Source: Terfezia claveryi (taxonomy: Eukaryota; Ascomycota; Pezizomycetes; Pezizales; Pezizaceae). From it: a stretch of DNA of 64,000 bases. Both the position numbers and the translations under genes were made by a program. The notes beneath the pieces were generated by a model. The model was not told the DNA's origin. It saw only the letters and a list, made by a program, of their open reading frames with translations, and searched no databases. This document shows positions 45,849-56,791 of the stretch, in pieces (the stretch's first letter is position 1; every line of letters begins with the position of its first letter). The stretch covers positions 1-64,000 of the forward strand of contig WHUX01000251.1 of NCBI GenBank assembly GCA_015179025.1, in the 5' to 3' direction.

Positions 45849-46369
45849 TGTAACGAGGGCTCGGGGACAAGGCGACCAAGGGGTACGCCGGGGCGAGGAC
45901 AGGGACGAGGTAACATACACGTAGGAACGCTACGTGTGTGATCAGGGGAAAGGCTAGGGGCAAGGGCAAGAGGCAAGAGGGGCAGAGGGCAAGGAGCACG
46001 AGACACGCGGAGGCAGTTGCCGCGTATGTCGGAGGGGGGCAGCTGTGCTGCAGAGTTATTCACGGGACAAGGCAAGACAAGGGGGTGTACAAGGGAGGTA
46101 CACCTTCGCGGAGAGACAAGGTCCTGTATTAGGTATACAAGACGTTGGATGGGGATCCAACGACAGTACGAGGACAGGCTCTATATATACATAACTCGGT
46201 CAGGGCAATGGGGGGAATAAGCTTCCCTATCTCGGAAGCCAAGGAAAAGGTAACGATAATGATAACCCATCACCTGCGATCACAGGTGATAACAAAGACA
46301 AAGACAACAATGGCAATGACCCGTCACCTGCGATCGCAGGTGATGACAACTGAACACACGGTTGTTACA
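45849..46369 (-). repeat. 5' LTR, minus Gypsy
   Basis: 521 bases, about 96% like 40215-40737. The leader CTACGTTGGATCTTTCAGACC (minus strand) adjoins it; a primer-binding site probably starts at TGGATC but I cannot assign a tRNA. Confidence 0.9.
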
Positions 46370-46586
46370 ACAGGGGATATCCCAATACCTAATTATGGCT
46401 GCTAACTGTTATGGCCTGATCAACCATATAGATGCGAGTAATGTGTCCGGAATGGATGGGTATTGGAGTAAGGAAGCGTGTGACCTCTGAATGCGTTCTT
46501 ATGCATGTACTCTCTTCAATGATTCCATTGACATATGGGGTGGTAAAGTTAGTCAGTCAGAACGACCTCTTGGAAATGGGAAGTAC

Positions 46587-46893
46587 TATTACGGCGCAAG
46601 GCAGACAGGGGTGGGGGGTATGCAAATCGTCATGGGTCAGGTGATATATTGCAATTCAATGGATTGGAGGCCTGACAAACCCCGCTTCCTATATATGTGC
46701 CCACTTCCTGTATCTAGCTTTTGGCTCTCCGAGCAATGTTCTAAGTTCTAAGTTGGAAGACCAATTCTAAGTTCAACTCACACCCATATGTGCAGTTAGG
46801 CCTGAGTTATGTGATCTTGCCTTTGCTGGCTAATAACCCTCCAAATACCTGTATTCCGACAACATTGCCTAGATTACTGGCTCGCTCCTAACA
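46587..46893 (+). repeat. 3' LTR of non-autonomous element
   Basis: 307 bases, same length as 38202-38508, preceded by a purine tract and followed by CAAAG. Confidence 0.87.
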
Positions 46894-46898
46894 CAAAG

Positions 46899-47690
46899 AA
46901 CCAGAAAACATAAGACCTACCAACTCTGCTCAAGTTTAATGGGGACCGGGGCCGGTTATGAGTATGGAAGAACTCTGTGCAAATAAAACTCTCTGGGGAC
47001 TCGGTAAAGTTCCTCACTATCTACTACCAGCTCTCATACTTCTATGGCCTCCTGGAGGGTAAGGCTATGGACTAGGTACAGCACTTCGTCAAGGCAATGG
47101 GGATTGATCTGGTAGATATCCCAGCACTAATAGCAATCTTGGACCGAGCCTTCGAGGACCCGGATCCTAAAAGAACCGTAAGCAAGGCCCTGCAAGACCT
47201 TAAGCAAAAACACAATGAACTGTCAACCTATGTTACCGAGTTCTCCAGGCTGGCAGCAGAACTCAATTGGAATGATGAAGCCAAGCTCGACCAGTTCAAA
47301 GATGGGCTTACCTTTGAGCTGAAAAAGGCTCTGGTCTACTACCCATTGACCAAGACCCTGGAGGAACTTATTGAGCAAGCTAGCTGGGTGGAATAGCAGA
47401 CAGCGGCACTAAGAGCCCCCCAAAAGACACTCCTAACCTCGACTCCCCGTACCCCCTTCACGATAGCACACACCTAAGAACAACCCACACCGGTCAACAA
47501 GCCTGCATACCCCTCCCTGGTAGCAGGTGGGGCTGCCCCCATAGACCTATCAGCAGGTAGACCTCGTCTTACCTAGGAGGAAAGGGACCATCATTGTACT
47601 TAGGGTTTGTATATTGCATGTGGAAAGGAGGACCATTTTATTACAGTGTATCCCCTCCGAAAAAACTATTCAATGGCCGCCCATACCATC
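46899..47690 (+). pseudogene. Gag C-terminal part, plus Gypsy
   Basis: Resumes the frame broken at 38201. Blocks: SYFYGLLEGKAMD, MGIDLVDIPALIAILDRAF (47097), LSTYVTEFSRLAAELNW, DEAKLDQFKDGLTFELKKAL, LIEQASWVE then a stop at 47394. A zinc-knuckle remnant (ACGKEDHF) lies near 47615. Stops replace Gln and Trp codons found in the minus copy. Confidence 0.75.
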
Positions 47691-47791
47691 TCCGAATCTA
47701 GGATTGAAGAAGTTGGGGAAGAGTCAGGAAAAGGGGGGTCCCTTGTTTAGTTACTGACACTAGCAAGGGACCTGCTCCAGGTTGCTTATCT

Positions 47792-49270
47792 TTGTCTACA
47801 TTTTCTTTGCCTACACTTATGTCTATTAATGAGTCTTGCCTGTTTGGTGAGCACTTCATTGTACCTATAACTGTCAAGTTCAATGATAAAACAGTAGTTA
47901 CATCAGCTCTCATAGATTGTAGTACTTCAGGAATAGCATTCATTGACCAGACCTTTGTCAGTAAAAACTCTATACCAACCTCCAAGCTAAAGACCCCCTG
48001 CCTTTTTGATGTCATTGATGGCCGCCCTATCTCTTCTGGGGCGATTACCGACCTCATGTACCTGCCCAGCGCCATTGGTGATCACTCGGAAGATCTCCTA
48101 ATGTTCATAACTAAGCTAAAGTATCCAATTGTCTTTGAGATCCCCTGGCTTAGAATGCATGATGTATTAGTCAGCTTCGGCTCTTACACCTTGCGATTCA
48201 ATAGCCCTTATTACAAAAAACACTGTGGGGATCCAAAGACCACTGTCACTAGGCTGTGCACATTGCCACCCCCAATAATCCATCTGACTCAGGTGGTACT
48301 TCTGCCTGCATACATTAATACCACCATTCCCCTTGTTTCCCCAGTTCCCCCAGTTGCCCTTGTTGCCCCTGTTTCCCCTATTTTACTGCCTCTAAAACCC
48401 CTGAATATTAGCTTTATTGGAGCCAGAGCTTTCGCTTACCTCACTAGGAGGCATAAGCTGAAAGCACATACCCTCTCTATACATGAGGTGAACTTAGAAA
48501 TTAACAAGACAAGGTCCAAGGAGGAGTAGAAATCCTTGGTTCCAGATGAGTACCATGAGTTTATTGATTTGTTCTAAGAAAAAGCTGCAGAGAAACTTGC
48601 ACCCTACCGACCACATGATTATATAATTCCATTGATGGAAGGTAAAACTCCCCCCTATAGGCCCCTCTACGGAATGTCTCGAGTGGAGCTGGAAGCCTTA
48701 AAGAAGTACTTGGAGGAAAACCTCAACAAGAGCTTCATTCATCATAGTTCCTCTCTAGCAGGCGCCTCCATGCTGTTCGTAAAGAAGTCGGATAGCTCTC
48801 TTCGGTTGTGTGTCAATTACTATAGCCTGAACGAGATAACGGTCAAGAACAGATACCCCTTGCCCCTAATTCAGGAGACATTAGCCAGGCTCTCCAAGGC
48901 CAAATAGTTCACCAAATTGGATCTGAGAGGGGTCTACTACTTGGTGCAAATTGCTGAGGGGAAGGAGTGGAAAACTGCCTTCCAGACGCGATATAGCTAT
49001 TTTGAGTACAACGTAATGCCCTTTGGCCTAACTAATGCCCCCGCCTCTTTTCAGCACTTTATCAATGACACTCTGTAGGACTTTCTGGATGTATTCTGTA
49101 CTGCCTACCTGGACGATATCCTCATCTACTCGGATACACTAGCAGAATATAAGATCTATGTCCGACAAGTACTGAAGAAGCTGGAGGGAGCCAAATTATA
49201 CCTGAAGCCAGAAAAGTGTGAGTTCCATGTGCAAAAGGTCAAGTATCTGGGGCTGATTATTACCATGGAG
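47792..49270 (+). pseudogene. Gypsy protease and reverse transcriptase (plus copy)
   Basis: Protease-like segment from 47792 (VVTSALIDCSTSG at about 47895-47935, where the minus copy keeps DCGASG). [15 protein letters not shown] then a stop at 48527 (Trp in the minus copy) follows. RT: KKSDSSLRLCVNY, stop at 48905 (Trp), [37 protein letters not shown] (about 49105-49140). The YLDD box is intact but at least four stops disable the protein. Confidence 0.85.
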
Positions 49271-51510
49271 GGCATCTAGATGGACCCTGCAAAGGTTGCT
49301 GTGATCCAGGAGTGGGAAACTCCAGCCAACCTCAAGGATGTACAGGCCTTCTTGGGATTCACCAACTTCTACCGTCGGTTTATCCTAAGATACTCGAGGA
49401 TTGTGGCACGCTTGACGGCATTGATAAGGACAAAGGGTATGGACAAAAGCCAGCACTTCCAGTGGAGTTTAGAAGCCCAATCTGCCTTCGAGAAGCTCAA
49501 GGAAGCTTCTGCTCAGCCCCAATCCTAGCCTATTTTGACCCCGATAGCGAGTACATTGTAGAAACAGACGCCTCCAACTATGTCTCCACTAGAATCCTGT
49601 CCCAGTATGTCAATGGAGTCCTCCACCCAGTGGCCTATTTCTCTAAGAAGCACTCCCTAGCGGAGTATAATTACGAGATCTATAATAAGGAGTTAATGGC
49701 TATTGTATGAGTATTCGAGGAATGGAGACCACACCTGGAATTGGTAAAGGGGGTTATTGAGGTCCTCTCTAACCATAAGAACCTAGAGTACTTCATAACC
49801 ACTAAATTGCTAAACCACCAACAGGCTAAGTGGTCGGAATTCCTCTCGCAGTTTAACTTCAAGATAAGGTATCGGCCAGAAAGGCTGGGGTAAGCCAGAT
49901 GTACTGACCAGGAGATCAGGAGATCTTCCTAAAGGAGGGATAAAAGGCTGAAGTACTAGAATCAGGTGGTACTGAAACCTGAAAATCTCGACCTGGTGGC
50001 CAATAGCCTTGCTGTTGCTGATGCTGTTGCTGATACTGATGCTAATGCTAAAGCTGAAGCGAACTCAGGAGCAGATCTCCTTCTACAGATATGATGGGCA
50101 TATGTAGAGGACGACCTGGTTAAAGATATAATCACCGCAGTGAAGTCTGGATAGCGTTGTCATACCAAGATTTCCCTAGCTGAGTACACCACTCAGGACA
50201 GCCTCCTATACTACCTAGATCAGCTCTATATACCTGAAGGGAGCTGTGGATGCAGCTGATCAAGGAACACTATGATACCCTGGCTGCTGGTCATCCTGGA
50301 TTAGCTAAAACATTGGAGCTGCTAGCTAGGCAATATACATGGATTGACTAACAGAAGGAGGTAGAGTGGTACATACGGAACTGCCATGTTTGCAAGTATG
50401 CTAAGCCTACCTATCATGCTTCTTATGGGACCCTGAAGCCCTTGGAGATCCCAGACCAGCCTTGGCAACACCTAACCATGGACTTTATGACTGAGTTGCT
50501 AGAGGATTTAGAGTTTAATACTATTCTTATGGTAGTAGACTGATTGACCAAAATGAGGCATGTTATACCTTGCCATAATACCTGTTCTGCCCGGAACCTT
50601 GCCGGCCTCTACCTCAACTATGTATTCTGCTACCATGGTCTCCCCAAGTCAGTCATCCCAGACCACGGCTCCTAATTTGTCTCAGACTTCTGGAAGGTAT
50701 TCTATGAGCTTTTGGGAATCAACGTATACCTCTCCACGGCGTATCACCCCCAAACAGATGGTCAGTCTGAGTGAATGAATGCGATCATAGAGCAGTACCT
50801 GAGAGCATACTTGAATTACCAGCAAAACAACTGGGTTTCACTACTGGTAACTTGTAAGTTCGCCACTAACAACCATTTCTCGGAGTCTCTAAAAACCTCC
50901 CCGTTCCTGGCCAATTATAGCTGGCACCCTCATTTTGTAGACTCCCTAGCACCTCTGCACAAGGCTAGGGAGAACACCCCAGCTAAGGAGTTCGCCACGG
51001 AGATTGCTGAGTTACACTCCACCCTAAGAGCTGAACTGGTATATGCTTAAGCTAGGCAAGCAGAGTATACCAACAGATCATGGTTGCCAGCCCCCAAGTA
51101 TCAGCCAAGAGATAAGGTGTGGCTCTCCAGCAGGCACTTCTGGACGGAACGGCCATCTCACAAGCTCGACTACAAGTTCCTGGGTCCATTCGAGGTAGTG
51201 GTCGCTGTAGGCACTCATATCTATCGATTGAGGTTCCTCAAGGACATCAAACGCCATCCGGTTGTACATGTATCAGAAATTGAGCCAGCGGCTGATGATC
51301 CCCTCCCAGGGCAGAAACACCCCCCTCCCCCTCCTGTAGTGATCGAGAGTGAAGAGGAGTGGGAGGTCAAAGAGGTATTAGACTCGAAGAAGAGGTATGG
51401 TCATCTGCAATACAAGGTTAAATAGTTAGGGGACAAGGAGGCTACCTGGCAACCCGCTGAAGACCTGGAAAATGCTCAGGATCTGGTCTCCCTGTTCTAT
51501 CAGTGATACT
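49271..51510 (+). pseudogene. Gypsy RNase H, integrase and chromodomain (plus copy)
   Basis: RT thumb and RNase H ([30 protein letters not shown] near 49560), integrase zinc domain (about 50270-50410), DDE core (MDFMTELLED, MVVD then stop, YHPQTDGQSE), GPY-like module (LPAPKYQPRDKVWLSSRHF, 51084 on), chromodomain (WEVKEVLDSKKRYG, YKVK then stop, ATWQPAEDLENAQDLVSLF; 51358-51505). More stops and frameshifts than the minus copy, in keeping with greater age. Confidence 0.82.
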
Positions 51511-51742
51511 CGAGGAAGCCCTATCCAGTTGAATGATCTCCCCATATCTGAGTTGAGGTTCTTGTCCTTATTCTTGTTGTTATTGTCTCTATTATCACCT
51601 GTAACATAGGTGATGGGTCTTTGTTGTTGTTTGGAGTTAGGGTTCTCGTTCTTGCACTTGTTGTTATTTCCTGTATTGATATTACCGATGGACGTGACTA
51701 AAGCCTCCTTGTCGCTAGAGCTCTACCCTAAAGGGGGGATAG

Positions 51743-52169
51743 TATCACAACAGCGTGCTTAGTTGTCTTTGTCATTATCTGTGACGCAGGTAATGGGTTA
51801 TCACCTATGGCGCAGGTGATAGGTTATTGCTATCCTGCTTGGCTCCCAAGATAGGAATCTCAGGAAGCTTATTCTTTCCATTGCCTTGGCCTGGAATCAT
51901 AAATATATAGCCCCTGTTCCTCGTACTGTTGTTGGATCCCCATCCAATGTCTTGTATACCCAATACAGGATCTTGCCTCTTCCAGTACTCATGTACCTCC
52001 CTTGTGTATCCCCTTGTCTCATGAACAGCTCTGCAGCACAGCTGCCTCTCTCCGACACATACGGCAACTGCCTCCGCATGTCTCGTGCCTCTTACCCTCT
52101 GACTCTTTTGCCTCTTGCCCTTGCCCCAGCGTACCCCTTAGTCGCCTTATCTCTAGAACCGTTATCACA
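51743..52169 (+). repeat. 3' LTR, plus Gypsy
   Basis: 427 bases from TATCACAACAG to GTTATCACA, preceded by the polypurine tract CCTAAAGGGGGGATAG (51727-51742). Confidence 0.85.
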
Positions 52170-52532
52170 GTTACTCTAGCCCGAAATGATATATATATAG
52201 CTCTTGTCCCTTGTACTGTCATTAGATCCCTATCTAATGTCTTATATACCTAATATAGGACTTTGCCTCTTCCAGTACTTATGTACCTCCTTTATACATC
52301 CCCTTATCTCGTGAACAACTCTGCAGTATAGCTACCTCCCTCTAATATACATAGCAACTATCTTTGTGTATCTCGTACTCCTTACTCTTTACCTCTTTTA
52401 CCTCTTACTCTTGCTCCTTATCCCAGCCTTCTCCTAGTCATATATATAGCATTTCTATATATGTCTTACCTTAACCCTACTCTTACTCTAGTATACCTCT
52501 TGGTCACCTTGTTTCTTGGAGCCTTTGTTATA
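52170..52532 (+). repeat. old Gypsy LTR, right part
   Basis: Starts with the target duplicate GTTAC and continues the LTR (TCTAGCCCGAAATGAT, ATAGCTCTTGTCCC, ... to CCTTTGTTATA). It is the other half of 37345-37460. Strongly AT-shifted relative to the younger LTRs, for example TAGTCATATATATAGCA where the solo LTR has ATCACACACGTAGCG. Confidence 0.75.
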
Positions 52533-53831
52533 TATAGCAAGTTTTTATATCTAAATAATAGGAACTTTTCTAGTACTCTTATTAATCTAAGAAAATTCCT
52601 TATTATAAGTATCTGATTAAAATAAATATTCTAAAAAAAATATATACTAGTAATCTCTATTTAATAATTATCTAAATAATCACCAGTACTATAGTATTTA
52701 ACTTTACCTATAATAAAAGACTCTGTATAGTTTCTATAAGTAAGAATACTACTAAAGCTCCTATTAATTTACTTAGGCTATTGCCTCTAATAATAATCTA
52801 GTAGTAGGTTGGCTTGTTATAAACATATTTTACTATTAGAAGTATGAGGCTATTTTTAAAGTATCTATAGGTATAGAGAGAGAGAGAATATTCCAGTAAA
52901 AACTATACATATTAAGGTATAGAGAAGATAAGTCAAAATTCAAGTTAGAGGGTTATAAAAAAATATATAGTACTTAAACTATTTGTATTTTTTTATTTAT
53001 TAGAGAAAAGATATATAAATCTATCTCTCTAGATCCTACTCTAGAAAGTTCTCTTTATTATTTTGTCCTTAGGTAGTTTCTTATTTTTATACTCACTTTT
53101 ATCTACTAACTTTTCTATATTCCTTATTACTCTTATCTCTAACCAAATAATGAAAGCCAACAGCTATTCCACTAGCATAGCTACTACTACAATATTACTT
53201 TCTAACCTTAAACTCAAATATATGCTCTAAAATACCTTCAATATCTCTACCAACTCATAAAATATATGTACTATAGCATCTATCCTTCTCAACTTATTTC
53301 TCATTCTCTCTATAAACTTTTTCTTTCCCTCTTTCTTTCTCTTCTCTCCCTCTATCTTATTATCTAAAACCACTTTAGGCATAACTTTCCTCACTAGCTT
53401 CACTCCTTCTGCAACTACTCCTTCTAATATAAAAATAAGAACCAAGATTCTCACATCCCAATTTCCATATACTTCTTTTCTATAAACTTCATACCTCTTC
53501 CACCACCCACTGGTGCCAATATTTAGTCCTAATAATCCCCTAGACATGAGTACCTCTGCTAATACTATCCAAATCAGTATGCTCCTAGAACCCTATTCCA
53601 GTTGAAGCCCCCATATAGCAACTATAGTGCCAAGGTATTGGAAGACTAAGTTGAGGGACTGGAGTGTACCAAACATCTCTACAGGAGTATTCTCATCTAT
53701 GTTGTCTTTGCCATTACAGTGGAATTGGGTTAGGGCAATTGTTGTGAGTGAACCAGACCAAATTTCGAAAGAGAGCTTGTAGAGCATAAGCCCTGCAATG
53801 TAGAAGGCGATATTTCTCTGTCCATGATCAC
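52533..53831. other. AT-rich non-coding stretch
   Basis: Very AT-rich to about 53.2 kb, then pyrimidine-rich. Only one ~106-codon minus-strand frame (53227-53547) of low complexity; I see no gene. The left part may be mutated interior of the old Gypsy. Confidence 0.4.
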
Positions 53832-54369
53832 TGTCACAACCGTGTGTTTAGTCATCACCTGCGGCGCAGGTGATAGGGGTTGCTTGACACTCGAACAGAA
53901 TCCTGCCCGAGTGTCGTATTGTCATTCTTTGGTTATCTCCTTGTTATTGCCCTAGGCATCACCTGCGACGCAGGTGATAGGTTATTGCTATCCTGCTTGG
54001 CTCGGATCTCGGGAAGCTTATTCCTTCCGTTGCCCTGGCCCGGAATCATGTATATATATAGTCCTTACCCTCGTACTGTCGTTGGATCCCCATCCAACGT
54101 CTTGTATATCCAATACAGGACCTTGCTTCTTCTTGCACCTCCCTCGTGCACCTCCTTGCCTTTCGAACAACTCTGCAGCCCAGCCGCCTCCCACCGACAC
54201 ACGCATCACACGCGGCCACCGATTCCGCGTGTCTCCTGCCTCTTGCCCTCGCCCCGTCCCAGCCTTCCCCTAGATCACACACGTAGCGTTCCTACGTGTG
54301 CGATCCCCCCCCTTGCCCACTGCCCAGGCGTACCCCTTGGTCGCCTTGTTCCCCAGAGCCCACGTTACA
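53832..54369 (+). repeat. solo Gypsy LTR
   Basis: 538 bases from TGTCACAACCGTG to CCCACGTTACA, flanked by the perfect target duplication ATCAC (53827-53831, 54370-54374). No interior remains, so it arose by recombination between the two LTRs of one element. It keeps many CpG sites (GCGGCGCAGG, CACACGTAGCG), unlike the split old LTR. Confidence 0.9.
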
Positions 54370-54374
54370 ATCAC

Positions 54375-54781
54375 GAAATGACTTTTTATTAGCAAAGAAC
54401 AACTTTTAATTAGATTAGCAGAGTCTTACACACTCACTAGCGGTGTAGGAGTGCCATATTTTCTTCAACCCCATGACTGTAGGAAATTGAGGACCGAACA
54501 CATATTGGTCCCAGGGTGTTCTCGAGAGGTTTAAGTATACGGCAGGCCATATGAACAAAAATTGTAAGGAAACTCTGGCTTCTTGAAGATTAAGATGAAG
54601 AAACTTTTAAGAAGTTAACTATAAAGTTGATGTTTCAAAGTTACAACTAGAATATAATTATGTGAATGTAAAATATAACTATCGGTGTCTAGGCAAACCT
54701 GGCACCCAGTGATCACGTTTTGTCCTAGCAGTTACACCTCTTCCCGGGCTCATAACCTTAGAACGTTGATCTTGTTATTCG
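54375..54781. other. non-coding stretch
   Basis: No gene or repeat recognised. Confidence 0.35.
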
Positions 54782-55980
54782 TCATGATTGTGAACAATAG
54801 AAGAGAAGAAAAGGTGGATCCGAAGGTTTCAACCTTATGGATCCACTAGTCTCGTCTAAACATCTAATGCTCAAATAGGTAGTGTTGTCACATGTCCTTT
54901 CACCCTCCCCCAACAACATCGATCCGGAAGTCATTTGCCTCGGAGCTACTTGATAACTTGTAGTGTTGACCGTTCCAGCTCCAGTAGCGACAACTTGTTG
55001 TTGGACACTCTGGACTTGTGTACCAGTCAGCATATTATCTAAATAATCACTTTCTGCCGCCAACAGACAATATCTATGTGGACCATTTCTTGCACGTAGG
55101 GAGTGTTTCAAATTCAGAAACTCCTGTCCCAAACCATTCAAGATTCGACGAGCAATCCTGTTGTCGGGTACCTCGACACCTCTGCTTAGTTGGCCTCTGA
55201 TCGACTACGCCTACCTCTTCTTTCTTCTCTACCCTGACTTCTTTTACCATTAAACTTGCCCTTCTTGCAGATTTACTATTCCCTCTACTCGAGAAATTCC
55301 GAACTTGAATGGAGTAGATGTGACGAAGATCATCAAGCTCAATGGCACCAACTATCAAGACTGGGCTAATGACATTCATTTATCATGTGAACGAGACCAA
55401 GCTCATTTATGTGCTAATGCGAGAACAGGTATTAACGCGTGGAAATCCTCTCGGCCAGATACGCCTCAAATGACAACTAAGCAGTGTAGGTGTCGAGGTA
55501 CCCGACAACAGGATTGCTCATCGAATTTTGAACGGTTTGGGAAAGGAGGTTATGAATTTGAAACACTCCCTACGTACGTAGCAAGAAGTGGCTTGCTGAC
55601 CGTTGACATAGTTTCTCAACAGCTGTTTGCAGCAGGAGGTGGTTATTTAGATATTATGCTGACTGGTACACCAGTCCAGAATGTCCAACAACAAGTGGTG
55701 CTGGGACGGTCAACACTACAAGTTATCAAGTAGCTCCGAGACAAATGACTTCCGGATCGATGCACAGACCGATGGCTACAGCTATGTCAATACCACTGCA
55801 TCGTCTTACTGTTCTATACCTTCTTGCCACTGTGGAAGTGTCAACGTTCTTACTACTCCAACAAACCATGTTCTGGGTCCTCAACGCTCTGACAACACTC
55901 AAACCTGGCGGCTCGAATTTACCCTTCGATACGGTATTCTCGTTGTCTGACTTCTTTTATATACCTCTATTATATGCTTG
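54782..55980. pseudogene. inverted-duplicated Copia-like gag fragment
   Basis: The plus strand at 55310-55735 encodes a Copia-type Gag start (DVTKIIKLNGTNYQDWANDI) followed by LDIMLTGTPVQNVQQQVV. The minus strand at 55200-54890 encodes a second copy of the later part (LDNMLTGTQVQSVQQQVV, TSYQVAPRQMTSGSM). The two arms (about 54895-55197 and 55478-55765) are reverse complements around ~280 bases. No reverse transcriptase part is present. The relic is defective. Confidence 0.65.
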
Positions 55981-56420
55981 ACAAAATAAAAAATTCTACT
56001 ATACCTGACATCTTAAAAACCTCTTCAAGACTTCTATTATGCCTGACTTTTCGACTTTTAAATCCGAACTTTTTCTTACAAATCAATGCATTGATCCGCA
56101 AATTAAAAAGATATGTATATAAGTGCTTGAGGGATAGTCAAGTTCTTAGTTAGCCTAATTTTTTTGCTTTACTCAATTTTCTTTACTTGAATTCATTTTT
56201 TTTTCAGTTATAATTATAGGATTAACTACCTTATAATATATATTGTACGCTCACACTTCCCCCCAAAACCGCACACAGAGATCAAATCAACAATTACTTC
56301 TCCTAGTAGATCTCAGATCTAATAGTCTGGTTGGCACAATCCCCCCGCCAAACAGATCTAATAAACTTACGACAAACTGCGCTGGGAGTTCATATTACTG
56401 TAAATAACCATAATAGCCTT
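55981..56420. other. AT-rich non-coding stretch
   Basis: Contains TAGTCTGGTTGGCACAA near 56322, the terminus of the short hairpin family at 7465-7589. No gene. Confidence 0.45.
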
Positions 56421-56422
56421 CC

Positions 56423-56504
56423 TTTTGTCCCGGCGCTCTCTCAGGGAATTGAACTCGTGCTCCATGCATAACCTGTTGGAGATGTCTTAACCGCTAGGAC
56501 AAAA
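56423..56504 (-). other. tRNA-like relic or SINE head
   Basis: On the minus strand an A-box-like TAGCGGTTAAGAC and a B-box-like GAGTTCAATTCCC lie about 45 bases apart. A perfect 8-base terminal pairing (TTTTGTCC with GGACAAAA) and an anticodon-like stem (CTCCA with TGGAG) are present. The T-stem does not pair, so this is not a working tRNA gene; a pseudo-tRNA or tRNA-derived SINE is more likely. Confidence 0.35.
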
Positions 56505-56791
56505 CGTGATATGTTTGCCTAAACAACGATTATTATATGTTGTACTCTCACAAATTAAAATCAGATTTAATTGCCACCTACCCAATTTGGCAGTCGTGGT
56601 AGCAAGTCTCGTGATGCCAATGTCTCGTCATCTGCATTTTGAATCTGAATATAGTTAAGCAGCTTTTGAGTGAATCTAGCTTTTGAAACAGCATACATTA
56701 CATTTACAGTCGAAAGAATATAAAGAGAAATGAAAAAAATAGTGAGAATTTCTCTGTCCAAAATAGAAACCAATTCGATCGACAAATCCAC

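Larger units (their letters stand above)
40215..46369 (-). mobile_element. chromodomain Gypsy retrotransposon, minus copy (6155 bp)
   Basis: A complete element: LTRs 40215-40737 and 45849-46369, and a perfect 5-base target duplication ACAGG (40210-40214 and 46370-46374). On the minus strand it encodes Gag, protease, reverse transcriptase, RNase H, integrase and a chromodomain in one line, broken by a few stops and frameshifts. Less decayed than the plus copy of the same family. The polypurine tract (CCTAAAGGGGGGATAG, minus strand) adjoins the 3' LTR at 40738-40753. Inserted in the non-autonomous LTR element, it is the youngest of the nest. Confidence 0.92.
38202..46893 (+). mobile_element. 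non-autonomous LTR retroelement (2.5 kb without the nested Gypsy)
   Basis: Two 307-base LTRs (38202-38508, 46587-46893) are flanked by the exact target duplication CAAAG (38197-38201, 46894-46898) inside Gypsy gag. They run TG(T/A)TACGG to CTAACA. A purine tract (GGAAATGGGAAG) precedes the right LTR. The interior has no gag or pol. It holds two tandem blocks (38810-39125 and 39340-39745) and a second PPT-plus-LTR-start look-alike near 40158-40185. It was later split at 40214 by the minus Gypsy. Interior and LTR similarity show it is the family of 16560-18128. Confidence 0.88.
37461..52169 (+). mobile_element. chromodomain Gypsy (Ty3-like) retrotransposon, plus copy, interrupted
   Basis: 5' LTR 37461-37888, gag start 37920, gag broken at 38201 and resumed at 46899, protease 47.8-48.2 kb, reverse transcriptase 48.6-49.2, RNase H 49.5-49.9, integrase 50.25-51.1, chromodomain 51.36-51.5, polypurine tract 51728-51742, 3' LTR 51743-52169. 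The flanks ATTAC and GTTAC fit a 5-base target duplication with one change. Without the insertion it is about 6.0 kb. Order PR-RT-RH-INT plus a C-terminal chromodomain marks the chromovirus branch of Gypsy elements, whose chromodomain steers integration to marked chromatin. Many stops make it inactive. Confidence 0.88.

Noticed and set aside
53227..53547. 106-codon minus-strand frame in AT-rich DNA
   Set aside because: Low-complexity Lys/Glu/Val-rich frame with no homologous block or exon partners.
56423..56504. Functional tRNA gene
   Set aside because: The T-stem does not pair and the acceptor, D-arm spacing is wrong for a working tRNA.
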